Assembly: GCA_030549775.1 (NCBI GenBank)
Contig: CM060174.1
Location: 67,539,566-67,603,565 of the forward strand
Origin: Tamarix chinensis
Lineage: Eukaryota > Streptophyta > Magnoliopsida > Caryophyllales > Tamaricaceae
Length of the DNA stretch: 64,000 nucleotides
Direction: 5' to 3'
Shown here: piece after piece, positions 25,120 to 35,200 of the stretch
Layout of the letters: each line of letters opens with the position of its first letter
How positions within the stretch are numbered: the stretch's first letter is position 1
Position numbers and translations under genes: made by a program
Notes under the pieces: model-generated
Database searches by the model: none
What the model saw: the letters and a program-made list of their open reading frames with translations, nothing else
What the model was told of the DNA's origin: nothing

Positions 25120-26350
25120 TAAAGGGGTTGAGTGGAAATTTCATAAGTGAAAAAGGGCATTTTGGTAATTTTGTAAACAAAAGGGTATTTTGGCAATTTC
25201 AAAGGGAGGGGGTGAGATGATAATTTTATAAGTAAAAAGGATAAAATTGTAAGTTGGGAGAAAGAAGGGTATGATGGTAATTTTCGAGATAAAAGAATAA
25301 TATGGTAATTTTATGATTAAATGGCCAAATGATAATTTTATAGGTAAAGGGGTGTTATAGTAAATTTTGGGAGAAAAGGGTAAAGCAGTAATTTTGGAGT
25401 CAAGGGGCAATATGGTAATTTTATAAGTAAGTGGTAAGAATGGTAATTTTGGAAGTAGGGGTAAAATGGTAATTTTGGAAAATAAGGGCAAAATGGTAAT
25501 TTTGTAAGGAAAGATAAAAATGATAATTTTTGGATATAAAAGGGTGAAATAGTAATTTGTAAAGTAAAAGGAGTATTATGGTAATTTACTAGCAAAAGGG
25601 TAATATGGTAAAATTGGATGTAAGGGGTAAAATGGTAATTTTGTAAATAAAAGGATATCATGGTAAACTTGGGAGTAAGGGGTAACTTGGTAATTATGAT
25701 AATGACAAAAGATAATTTAGTAATTAAATTATGATTGTAGAAGGACAATTGGATAAGTATGATACTATAAAAGGGTAAATTGGTAAATTAACCAATTAAA
25801 GGGCATTATGGTAATTTTAATAATGGAGAAGGGTAATATAGTAATTATGATTATGAAGAAGGGTAAATTAATTTTGTAATTATGAAGAAGGGTAATTTGG
25901 GATTTATGATGATTAAAAAGGGTAAATGGCAATTAAAATAATTGAGAGGGGTAAAATGGTAATTATGATAAAGGAGAAGGGCAATTTGGTAAATTATCCA
26001 ACTAAAGGGGCAATTTGGTGACTTAGCCAATTAAATGATAAAGTGATAATTATTTAACCAACTAAAGGGGCAAAATAGTAATCATAATAAGGAAGGAGGG
26101 TAATTTAGTAATTTATCCAACTCGAGGGCAGTTTTGTAATTATAACAAAGGAGAAGGGCGATTTGGTAATATAACCAACCAAATGGGAAATATGATAAGT
26201 GTAGTAATTATGAGGGGTGAAGGGTGATCTAAAAAGTGTAGGGGATAATTTGGTAGTTATACAATCTTAAGGGTAATATGGTAATTTATCAAGTAAGGAA
26301 TGGATACTTAACAATTATATAAGTAAAGGGCAAATGAGTAATTCGTACCT
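25120..26350 (+). repeat. Minisatellite of about 33 bp (AAGGGTAAAATGGTAATTTT) in LTR 3
   Basis: Some 35 diverged units of about 30-38 bp with consensus core AAGGGYAAAATGGTAATTTT, followed by a variable AT-rich spacer. The units become more variable to the right of 25740. The reading frames at 25141-25748 on the minus strand exist only because the unit is often a multiple of three. Confidence 0.88.
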
Positions 26351-26975
26351 AACATGTCTTTGAGATTGTGGAACATTAATATGATTCAAATAATGCTGAT
26401 TAGCCAAGTAAGAGTGTTTGATAATTAGTATGGCCTTGATGGTTTCTCTGTGACATCCTGGATAACCCTCTGAATAAGAAACGATTAATGATATCGAAAC
26501 GATCGAAAGTGAATAAGTATCGGATTATCGTGCTTTTCGTGATCACCTTAATTAAGACACTATTACTTAAAGTGATAGACCTCGAGATCGGGAATGGTGA
26601 CTCCTTAGGGGTCGCTACCCTAAGGACGTGGTTTAGTCCACGATTATTCTGGTATTTGCTGGTGTGCCTTTGTGCCCCAGCCAGGCCCTATATCTTACTC
26701 TTTCTAGCTCTACGGACCTAGTTAGGGGGTATGCATACTTATGGATTAGGTGTCCTTGTCGGTAGGGTACTGAGTTAGCTTTATGCACCAGTACGACCAG
26801 GGTACCTTTGCGTCCTTGGGTTCATGGTTGAAGGGTACTGAGTAGCTGATATGCACCGGTACGACCGGTGTACCTTTGTGTCCCGGGTTATTGATCTCCC
26901 GTTCGAGGAAAATAAATATGATTGATGTGCTGATTAAAGAAAGGAAAGATACTATTATTGAAAGTGGAATATAAA

Positions 26976-27240
26976 TGAGCCGGGCCCAGATGATTATGAT
27001 ATTGAGTACCGGTCCACCGGTTATAATAGTGGTCCAGGAGCGTGTTGCCCTGGTATATGATATTGAGTACCGGTCCACCGGATATAATAGTGGTCCAGGA
27101 GCGTGTTGCCCTGGTATGTGATTATGAGTGCCGGTCCACCGGTTATAATAGTGGCTAGGAGCGTTGTGCCCTGGATGATGATTTTATATACATTCCGGTC
27201 CACCGGCAATAATAGTGGGGTCCCGAGCTCAATAAAACCA
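26976..27240 (+). repeat. LTR 3, first unit block (four units)
   Basis: Units start at about 27008, 27069, 27130 and 27193, a spacing of about 61 bp. They are separated by an AGGAGCGTGTTGCCCTGG-type spacer that is itself repeated. The block is preceded by TGAGC (26976) and followed by GCTCA (about 27227-27231). Confidence 0.88.
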
Positions 27241-27294
27241 GTATTGTATGTGAATAAAATTATGGAAAAATACTAATCACTTATAGTGGAACAC

Positions 27295-27412
27295 CATATG
27301 AGTCGGGGCCAGACCGGTCCACCGACAATAATAGTGGTCAGAGGCGTTCTGCCCTGTATGTTTACTTCCGGTCCACCAGCTATAATAGTGGGGTTCTCGT
27401 ACTCACATGGAT
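27295..27412 (+). repeat. LTR 3, second unit block (two units)
   Basis: Units at about 27313 and 27367 are enclosed by CCATATGAGT and ACTCACATGG, which pair at nine of ten positions. Confidence 0.82.
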
Positions 27413-27919
27413 ATAAAATATGAGATTGATGATATGATGACGGAATAATGGCTTAAGGCTCGAATGTATTGATCTTACACTATGACATGGCTTAAGGCCC
27501 AAAGTATCGATCGTGATTTATGAATTATTATGCATGTTATTGTTATGTGTACACCTCTCAATTTTTATGTGTGTAGCTTGCATTATGTGCCGTATGCGGG
27601 CCTGTCTTTAAGTGTGGTATTAAAGGGTTACTCAGTACCGTAGTACTGAAAGGATTCCCTTTATGGGGCCCCTGCCTATTCAATGGGCAGTGCCCTTGCA
27701 GGTATTTTCAGGTGCTACTCAAGTGGTCTACGGGAAAGAGAGTAAGGAGTTATCCAGTATCGTTAGGGTTTTCTCTTTCTCTTTAAATTCCTGGTTTTAA
27801 TGTTATGTGTTACTGTAACCACCGTTGGTGGACTTTATTCTTGTAAACAATTTGATGCGCTACTCTGATTTGTGTGTGTTGAACTTCTTTCAAGCTGTAA
27901 TTCATTTTCTTAGCCTTAG

Positions 27920-27965
27920 CACTTGGTACTGGAACGGTATGAGTGAACCAGTCTAGTACTAAGTG
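27920..27965 (+). promoter_or_regulatory. Conserved 3' LTR hairpin in LTR 3
   Basis: CACTTGGTACTGG (27920-27932) pairs with CTAGTACTAAGTG (27953-27965) as 13 base pairs including two G-U wobbles, with an inner GGAACGG...GTGAACC segment. It lies about 100 nt before the LTR end. The role is unknown. A function in transcript 3'-end formation or RNA packaging is inference. Confidence 0.7.
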
Positions 27966-28065
27966 TAACGGTAATACTCCCAAAGTTCACGTTTTATTAA
28001 TCTGCTTCCGCAATTATCTTTTAATAAAACGAAATTTTTCAGTAGTGAATTTTGGGGGTGTTACA

Positions 28066-28070
28066 TGTAT
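28066..28070. repeat. TSD of solo LTR 3, right copy
   Basis: TGTAT, identical to 22926-22930. Confidence 0.92.
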
Positions 28071-29170
28071 ACCTTGGATGCTTTATATTTCATGTTATAT
28101 TATGTATCGTATGATTTTCCTTAACTTGTCTTATGTGTAGCGCAGCTTGGAGTTGAGGTATGTTTTGTATGTGTTCTTATGGCATGAGTATGATATGTAT
28201 GTGTGGTGATTGTGGTGTGATATGGTATGGTCCTCTAAGACATGCATGCTAGGACAAATGATATTATGATATAGGAAATGAAAGGACAATAAGAAACAAA
28301 TGGGAAGTGAGATGCTAAGGGGGATATGAGGTTGACCAAAATGAACGAGAGATGGGAACCATGCATGGGAATTCTAGGATTTGCATGGGGACTTCGAGAG
28401 TTTGCATGGGATGGATAAAACTTGCATGGGGGTGATACTTACGTGAGAAAAGTTGATTTAGGGTGTAAATAAGCTAAGGGGAGAGTTATGGAGTGATTGG
28501 AGACTTGTGATGAAAAATAGTACGTAGGTCGGTGTAAGGGTGTATAAGAGACCCGATTAGGGTTTTGGGAGGAAGTAATAATCTGGAAATTGTGGAGGTA
28601 AAAATGATTAAGGGAGAGTAGACTACGGGTTAAGAATGGAAATTTATTTTGTAAGGAGTGAGTATGGGTGTCATGGGAGAGAAGGAATATTGAGTGAGAA
28701 AAGGGAGAGGTTATTTGTGGAAGAAGAAAGGTACTAGGGTTTGAGGTGGCTAACTAGGGTTTTTCCAGTCATATGCAAAGTCGAGAGGTAAAGTGATATG
28801 TTTGGGGATTAGATCTAATCAAGGTGAGATGTGGGGAGATGGATGGAGCAATGGTTGTGTCAGTGAGAGGAAGTTAGGCCACATAGGTCTAATTAGGGTT
28901 TTCAAGGGAAGACCCTAGAGGGTGATGGTAGGTGGAGTTGATGTCGTGAGGTGTCGGGCCCTAACCAGCACCCTTAGGAGTTGGGTTTTCATTAAAGGAT
29001 AAGTGTAAAGGGAAATGGATGTTGGGGTGTGAGTTAGTGGGCGCCGAGTCCCAAGATATGGGACGGGCCCTCTTTGGGGAATAATTATAGCTGGAGTTAG
29101 TCATGCATGTCTAGGGCGGAATTTTTTGAATAAGATACGATAAAATACTAATCATGTAAAGTGGAAGAGT

Positions 29171-29324
29171 ACTGAGCCGGGGCCAACCGATCCACCGGTA
29201 AAGAATAGTGGTGTGGACTATTGTTCCGCAAGTGACCGATCCACCGGCGAATAATAGTGGTGTGGACATCGTCCCGCAATTGACCGGCCCACCGGCAATA
29301 ATAGTGGGGGATCCCAAGCTCAGT
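29171..29324 (+). repeat. LTR 2, first unit block with complementary arms
   Basis: Three units (about 29186, 29235 and 29283) in which ACCGGTCC has become ACCGATCC or ACCGGCCC. The block is enclosed by ACTGAGC (29171-29177) and its exact complement GCTCAGT (29318-29324). Confidence 0.85.
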
Positions 29325-29385
29325 AAACTAAACCCTAATTTGTTAATACACGTAAAAGATACTAAGTACTTATAGTGGAACACCA

Positions 29386-29550
29386 TGAGAGTCGGGGCCA
29401 GTCCGATCCATCGGCATAAAATAGTGGTTAGGTGCGTTTTGTCCTATAAGTGACCGATCCACCGGCTATAATAGTGGTTAGGTGCGTTTTGCCCTATAAG
29501 TGACCGATCCACCGGCTATAATAGTGGGGTTCCCGTACTCGCATGGATTA
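29386..29550 (+). repeat. LTR 2, second unit block
   Basis: Units at about 29402, 29453 and 29503. The last two belong to a nearly identical 50-bp tandem copy (GTGGTTAGGTGCGTTTTG core), so amplification here is relatively recent. The enclosing arms CCATGAGAGT and ACTCGCATGG pair at nine of ten positions. Confidence 0.82.
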
Positions 29551-30088
29551 ATAAAGATTATGATGTGAATCAATTATAATTACCAGAGATCTAAAAGAAT
29601 AAGTCTATCCGGACCATAGCTAGACTTTATCATCTGTTTTACTATATGCTGTTCAAATGACTATGCCATGTATACTATGTAGTGTGTTTTATATGTTGGC
29701 CTTAGTGCATTTGTTACCTTACTCAGTACGTAGCGTACTGATCACTCGTTTTATGGGTGCTGCTCATTCCCCATGAGCAGAAGACCCACCTGAGATTCTG
29801 CAGGTAGGTGATGATGTCTTCGATGCCTACAACACCTACGAGGCATCGGGTGGGGCTGAGCGTTGAGCCTAAACCTGACTTGGGGATCAAGAGCGACTCA
29901 GCCGGACTCTGTTTCCTTTATTTGACCTTATATTATTATATTTAGTTGTGTTATCGTACTATGCTTTATGTTTTGAAAAACTTTAGTCACGTACGCTTTG
30001 GTTTGTAACCCTAAATCACACTCTAATTTCTGTATGATTTGTGTTTTATTAATGATTCGTGATTAATGTTAACTTTATTTAGCCTTAG

Positions 30089-30134
30089 CACTTAGTACTG
30101 GAACGGTAGGAGTGAACCGATCTGGTACTAAGTG
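30089..30134 (+). promoter_or_regulatory. Conserved 3' LTR hairpin in LTR 2
   Basis: CACTTAGTAC (30089-30098) and GTACTAAGTG (30125-30134) form a perfect 10-bp stem. An inner CGGT/ACCG stem lies within the loop. It ends about 98 nt before the LTR terminus, as in LTR 3. Confidence 0.7.
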
Positions 30135-30232
30135 TGGCAGTAATGCCCCGAGTTTACGGTTTTATCTTTTCGCTTCCGCTAAACCCTTTTAATTAAACGA
30201 AATTTTTTAGTAGTAAATTTGGGGGTGTTACA

Positions 30233-30237
30233 ATCTC
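30233..30237. repeat. TSD of solo LTR 2, right copy
   Basis: ATCTC, identical to 19586-19590. The sequence resumes with the last 195 bp of LTR 1. Confidence 0.9.
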
Positions 30238-30301
30238 CATGTGGGAGTTTATCCTTATGGCATAGATGTTTGAAATTTGGTTTGACAGGTTTTAGCCTTG
30301 T

Positions 30302-30344
30302 ATCTAGCATGAGATAGATGGTGGACATTTATCTTGTGTTAGAT
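30302..30344 (+). promoter_or_regulatory. Conserved 3' LTR hairpin in LTR 1, different sequence
   Basis: ATCTAGCATGAGATA (30302-30316) pairs with TATCTTGTGTTAGAT (30330-30344) over 15 positions, three of them G-U. The bases differ from the stems of LTRs 2-4, but position and the following GTGGCGGTAAC are retained. That argues for selection on structure. Confidence 0.65.
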
Positions 30345-30432
30345 GTGGCGGTAACATTCTCCAAATTCTATTTTAGCTTCCGCTTTATCCATTCAAAAAA
30401 AAATTTCAGGAGTGAATTTTGGGGGTGTTACA

Positions 30433-30437
30433 ATTTA
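30433..30437. repeat. TSD of solo LTR 1, right copy
   Basis: ATTTA, identical to 14887-14891. CACTA sequence resumes here. Confidence 0.9.
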
Positions 30438-30539
30438 AATTTAGCTTATAGAATAAACATAATATAATAGTTTTCTAAAAGAAAACTAAGTAGGGTTCGG
30501 GATATCTATAAGTTTACAATTTTTTTGGCACTAACATCT

Positions 30540-31704
30540 ACATCTTCATTAATATATCCATCTTTTGTTGCTCTATCCTTCTGCCATAATGTATCAATAT
30601 TGATGGATGAGGTACATGGATCCAAGTCTTGGGGTTAGGAGATGTAAATCAAAAAATTATCTTACATTAAAAATATTATTATAACATTAGACTTTTACAT
30701 GTGAATAGATAAAATCAAAATCGAATACCAACTCCTCTTCAAGGCTTGCATAGCCTTTACGAGCCATATTATACTGGTATTTATTGTGCTTAGCAATCTC
30801 TTTATTTTTGGCACTTTTTTCCTATGTTAAAAGCCAAAATATAGTCACATGGTTATTTAAATATCAATGAAATATTCTTAGTCAAAATGTTTAATTGTTA
30901 TCTAACAAATACCTTAAAATCCGACGAAAGACGATATGCAATAAATTAGTTCTAACTTTCTTGATCAACGAAACCATATTGTTTGGGTGGGTTTTGCTCT
31001 AGAGAGCCATCCCTCTTTCTATATATTTTCTATGAGCCAATTATGACCAAAATGTTCTTAGATGCTCTCCACAGTTTCTAAGAAGCCATTTCTTCCTAGT
31101 CTCCGACACATTAAAGACTCTCTGCAAAAAAAGACATATAAATGTATATCGATGTTAATGTATTAAAATTAATAACATTTGACATAAAAAATGATTAAAT
31201 AAAATAGCATATTTATCGTGATTTCTTGCCAAATATGCTCCTTGTGACCCTTTGGAACCTGCTTTCAATTATTATAAGAGATATGAACACGGTTACGCGT
31301 GACAAGTTAAATGTATGTCAGAAACATGTCTGCTTAAGGGCTAATGGGAATATTGTAAGTATTTGATCCCAACTTGACTAGTTCTCCTTTATTCCGCATG
31401 TCCAAGATGATTCTCATAATAATAGGTCCTCTCTTCCCTTCTTCATCACTACTATCCCTATCAACTATTTTGTTGGCCATATCTCTACAAAAAGTTAATA
31501 AATAAATTACGTTAGAATGTTATATATTGATCATAATGTACCACTAAATTATTTTTTGATACAATAAATATCTAATAAGGAAGGTCAAAAAATACAATAA
31601 AAAAAAGAGCGCATATCATATGTTATAATATTATTACCCTCATTGCCTTCTTTTCTTTCTTTTTTTCCCCCATTGTTTTAGGATTGGTTCTAGGATGTGA
31701 TACA
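30540..31704 (-). pseudogene. CACTA second ORF, Transposase_24-like (TNPA-like) remnant
   Basis: Minus-strand blocks match the conserved C-terminal protein of plant CACTA elements. One block near 31450-31320 reads RGPIIMRIILDM then KLGSNTYNIPISP and KGHKEHIWQEI, the 'RG.T.M..L....G...I.....W..VP...K..IW' pattern. Another at 30720-30815 reads EIAKHNKYQYNMARKGYASL followed by an acidic tail, the hallmark NQ.NM.RKGY.GLE segment. Introns and stops separate the blocks. In known CACTA elements this protein binds the subterminal repeats. Immediately upstream on the minus strand (31705-31640) the frame joins the TNP2 C-terminus once the LTR 4 insertion is removed. It is non-functional. Confidence 0.7.
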
Positions 31705-31709
31705 TATAT
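31705..31709. repeat. TSD of solo LTR 4, left copy
   Basis: TATAT, matched by TATAT at 35915-35919. Confidence 0.85.
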
Positions 31710-32009
31710 TGAAATGCCCCAAAAATACTAGTTTTAAGAATTTTATTTAAACGAGGATTTATAAGAAAAATTAACTAAATTCATTTTTTTTATTAGAATA
31801 GGAAGAAATTATTTTGGGCAAATTAAGAGGAAATTAATAAATATTTTTATAAGGAAAAATTAGGGTATTTTTCTAATTAAAAAGGAATTTAGGAAAAATC
31901 TTTAAAAATCCTAAGTTAGCCTAAAAAGGAAATTAAATATTATTTTATTAAATTATTTATTTTTTATATACCCAAAATAATCAGATTTATTTAATTAACC
32001 CCAACCCAT

Positions 32010-33190
32010 ATGTTTTTCCTTTTCCCTTTTTCCTTTTCCTTTTCCTTTTCTTTTTCTCTCTTTTCTTTTTCTTTCTTTTCTTTCTTTTCTTCCTTCTTCC
32101 GTTTGGGCCTGCCCGCAGCCTGTTTCCATCGCCCTCCATTCCTTCGGCATAGCCCAGGAACAAAATGACGCTCCTTCTCCCCTTTTTCCCTAGAACGTTA
32201 CGTTCCGTTTAAAAAACTTTATAACCGACACTGACCCCATTCTCCCTTCTCTTTTCTTTTCTTTCTTTTTCCCCCAGCTGGCTGGTCCACCCTCTTCTTC
32301 TTCCCCGTCGACTACAACTACCTTCACGGCCAAAAATTTTTCCGGCGACTACACATGATCGCTGCACATCTCCCCTCTCTTCCACATCAACTCATCAACC
32401 ACACCTGCCTGCCCACTTCTCCCCTCCCTTTGCACATTTTCCCCTCTTCCCTGGTTACTTGCAGACCATGAATGGGGAGTGCACCAACTGTCGTCATCGG
32501 CCGGTTCCCACTCCCGTCTGCCACTCTCCCATCTTCTCTTCGACCCTTAGAACCCTACCCTCTCCTCCAAACTCTATAAATACCCCTCATTTGGTTGATC
32601 TTAAAAATTTTTCCCCAAACCTTAAGAAATTATCCCTGCGTACCACCACAACTTTAGACACCCTTTCCTCCGTTGTTAGCCAACTATGTCGCCTACTCTA
32701 CCTACCTAAGTCTTCCCTGCACCACCCTTTAACTAACTACACCACCCTTTCTCATTGATTCTTCCTGCATGAGCCACCACAGCTGTGCAAAGTTCCTTGC
32801 ACAACCAGTCAAATTTTTACACCTGTCACCCTTCGCGCCGCCGTCCACCACCACATCCGCCTCTATCACTGCCTCCTACACACCCAAAAACAACTACCAA
32901 CCCTCCTCCACCTTGCCCTACCCTTATTTTCCCCTTCCTCCTTCTCCTCCTCTTTTTTTCTTTTTCTCTTCATTTTGATTGCCATTACTGCTACCGTGCT
33001 TCACCGCCATTTGCTGTGCCACAACCCTCACTTTACTCCCCTCAGTCTAGATTACCACCAACACCTTAACCTCCACCCTTATTCTCCATCTCTTCTTCAA
33101 AAATCTCAACTATTTCCATTTCTTTCCTCTTTTCTAGCCACCGCCGCCACCGCCATGCACCACCACTGGTGCCACCTATCTTCGCCGGCC
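32010..33190 (+). other. Pyrimidine/GC-rich segment of LTR 4
   Basis: CT-rich tract (TTTTCCTTTTCC runs) followed by GC-richer sequence. The frames at 32459-32758, 32769-32978, 32785-33069 and 32975-33193 are Ser/Pro/His-rich and have no counterpart in the other LTRs. They are not treated as genes. Confidence 0.72.
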
Positions 33191-33269
33191 TAAATTGGAA
33201 CCTTAAACCCTCTCAGTGCTTCTCCTCTATTTATTTAAGCTTATTTTATCTTATTTCAATTTTAAACTA

Positions 33270-33401
33270 GTATTCGATTATTATTATTATTATTAGGTTC
33301 AATATTAATGTTATTATTTCTTATTAGGGTCGAGATCTTATTTAAATTATTTAGATTATTAGTTTCGTATTATTAATATTATTAGTATTATTATGAGTTT
33401 T

Positions 33402-33432
<31 letters not shown>

Positions 33433-33527
33433 CTATTCTTAATATTTTTATTATCTATTTAGAGGGCCAAAGCTCTACCATATTTATATAGTGCAAATAC
33501 TGTTACTTGTATTATTATTATTATTAT

Positions 33528-33592
<65 letters not shown>

Positions 33593-33880
33593 TTATTATT
33601 ATTATTACTAATGGTACTTTTACTATTTTAGAGTAGGGTCAAAAACCCTACCTTATATTACTTTTGGTTTAAGTCATGTTATTATTATTATTATTATTAT
33701 TTTGTAATTCCTATTATTATTTCATTACTATTAATATTACTATTTTTATTAATAATGCCCTAATGATATTATTAGCATTATTTTGGTGAAGGGTCTAGCC
33801 CTTATCTCACCATCCATTTTGAATCATATTAGTATTTTTAGTACTATTTCTTATCGTTATTATTATCATAGTATTATTTT
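33270..33880 (+). repeat. ATT and ACT microsatellite field in LTR 4
   Basis: ATT runs surround a pure (ACT)n run of about 21 units at 33528-33591. It occupies the same relative place as the ATT field of LTR 2. Confidence 0.93.
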
Positions 33881-34919
33881 ATTTAAAAACCTAGTCTTAG
33901 AATAAGTTAGTAAATAATATTATTTTTGATAGGAGGAAATATAATTCTAGTTTTTCCCTTATATAGGTGATACCAATCAAAGCCCTAAAGAGGCGTGGGA
34001 GCATGCTCTAAGACCAGTGATGTTTTAGGTAAGGGTATAACTAAGGCCTTATGTATGTTTATGTGCCCTTTATGCTTGGATGCCTTGTATAATGTTGTGT
34101 TGTGTATCATGTGCTTTTAGTTGAATAGTATGTTGACTATTTTATGTATGGAGCAGCGTGGGATTATGGTATGCTTACATGCCTTTTATTATATATGTAT
34201 TGACATGAATATGTGATGAAATGTTGTGAAATGCGAGGTATGAGCTATGTTTTTATTGTGATATGGTATGGCCCATAAGACATGCATGTTAGGTTGAGTT
34301 AGATGATGGTATGGAGTGAAATGATGTGGGTTGATCTAAGTGATATATGACCATGTATGGGGGAATCTAGGATTTGCATGGAAATCTAGGGTTTCACGTG
34401 GGAGCATAGGGTTTTGCATAAAATAGTACGAAGGGTTGCATGGGGGATATAAAGTTTACATGGGAGTAAATTTTACATATGAATAGTTAATTTGAGGTGT
34501 GGGGAAGGTAAGGAAAGTGTTGTTTGGGCGTTTGAACGTGTTGAATGAAGAATAGTACTAGGATAGTATAAGGACATATAGTAGACCGATCTAGGGTTTT
34601 GTGTGGTGGTTAGGGTTTGGTATGACTTTTTGGGTTGTATGTGGCCGGGTGTGTGTCTGGTGAAGTAAAGTGTGTTAGTGAGGAAGTGAATGGGTAGGTG
34701 GTGAAAAAGTAGTGGGCTTGGATCCACACGTGGGGGAAATGGACTCTAATGTAAGTTTGGTAAAGAGGAAAGGATAATAGGCTAAGTTAGGGGTTTTTTG
34801 AGACTATGAGTGAAAGAGATTCTTTTGGGGGAATAAGTGTGGAGAAAGTTAGTCATGCATGTCTAGGGTTAAAATTATGAATAAGATATGTAAGACATTA
34901 ATCATGTAAAGTGGAAAAG

Positions 34920-34979
34920 TATTGAGCCGGGCTCAGACCGATCCACCGGCTATAATAGTGGGGGATTCCGAACTCAATA
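34920..34979 (+). repeat. LTR 4, first unit block (single unit) with complementary arms
   Basis: One unit at about 34937, enclosed by TATTGAG (34920-34926) and its exact complement CTCAATA (34973-34979). The arm sequence differs from those of LTRs 1 and 2, but pairing is complete. Confidence 0.82.
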
Positions 34980-35039
34980 AACCAAACCCTATAGTTTGCT
35001 AAGACACATAAAAGATACTATTACTTATAGTGGAACACC

Positions 35040-35200
35040 ATGCGAGCAGGGGCTAGACCGATCCACCGGTATAAAATAGTGATAGGATATGTTACCCTAA
35101 GTGACCGATCCACTGGCTAAAATAGTGGCCAGGCACTGGAGTACCCTAGAGATTGATCCACTAGCTAAATAGTGGGGTTTCCGTATTCATGTGAACTTGA
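35040..35200 (+). repeat. LTR 4, second unit block
   Basis: Three decayed units near 35056, 35103 and 35153 (the last reads GATTGATCCACTAGC). The outer arms are less complementary than in LTRs 1-3. Confidence 0.75.

Larger units (their letters stand above)
22931..28065 (+). mobile_element. Solo LTR 3, innermost, inserted in LTR 2
   Basis: A 5,135-bp uninterrupted LTR. It starts TGTAATCCCCCAAAAATTTC at 22931 and ends GAATTTTGGGGGTGTTACA at 28065, flanked by TGTAT duplications. It cuts LTR 2 between its GTAAGGATGTAGCTAAGGCC and GTAGCGCAGCTTGGAG landmarks. It carries an AT-rich leader, a pyrimidine/GC-rich segment (23260-24450), a perfect hairpin (24478-24501), a roughly 33-bp minisatellite (25120-26350), two unit blocks (26976-27240 and 27295-27412) and the 3' hairpin (27920-27965). 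No gag-pol or second LTR is present. It must be the youngest insertion in the stack. Confidence 0.96.
19591..30232 (+). mobile_element. Solo LTR 2, inserted in LTR 1
   Basis: It starts TGTAATCCCCCAAAATTTTA at 19591 and ends AATTTGGGGGTGTTACA at 30232, with TSD ATCTC on both sides. Subtracting LTR 3 (5,135 bp plus 5 bp of duplication) gives about 5.5 kb. Landmarks in order are: AT-rich leader, GC/pyrimidine-rich segment (19960-21120), a very long ATT-rich microsatellite field (21121-22640), GTAAGGATGTAGCTAAGGCC (about 22888), then after LTR 3 the GTAGCGCAGCTTGGAG motif (about 28136), TTGCATGGG repeats (28360-28440), two unit blocks (29171-29324 and 29386-29550) and the 3' hairpin (30089-30134). 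No internal domain was found, so it is a solo LTR. Confidence 0.95.
14892..30432 (+). mobile_element. Solo LTR 1 (outermost of a three-level nest)
   Basis: It starts TGTAATACCCCG at 14892 and ends GGGGGTGTTACA at 30432, with 5-bp TSDs ATTTA outside. Removing the nested LTR 2 plus its duplicated 5 bp leaves about 4.9 kb. No primer-binding site, polypurine tract, gag or pol was found, and each internal landmark occurs once, so it is a solo LTR rather than a full element. The order of landmarks is: AT-rich leader, C-rich tract (15740-16150), a roughly 150-bp minisatellite with AAAACCCTAAT (16180-17250), a GTAGCGCAGCTTGGAG motif (17755), two repeat blocks (18492-18643 and 18702-18853), then the 3' hairpin at 30302-30344. 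It sits within the CACTA element between the Ulp1 and Transposase_24 remnants. The very long LTR with TGTAAY...RTTACA ends recalls Ty3/gypsy chromoviruses such as Tekay, but that lineage is inference. Confidence 0.93.

Noticed and set aside
25141..25748. Minus-strand frames of 116 and 136 codons with repeated LPF/KITI motifs
   Set aside because: They come from the 33-bp minisatellite, whose period is near a multiple of three. No independent sign of coding.
27008..27391. Regularly spaced 25-bp repeats with about 36-bp spacers that look CRISPR-like
   Set aside because: The spacers are themselves repeated, there are no cas genes, the copies vary, and the context is a plant retrotransposon LTR.
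14892..30432. Interpretation of the region as a full-length retrotransposon with two LTRs and an internal region
   Set aside because: Each terminus pairs with its own 5-bp TSD in a strictly nested order, and each landmark occurs once per LTR. No primer-binding site, polypurine tract or pol domain was found between them.
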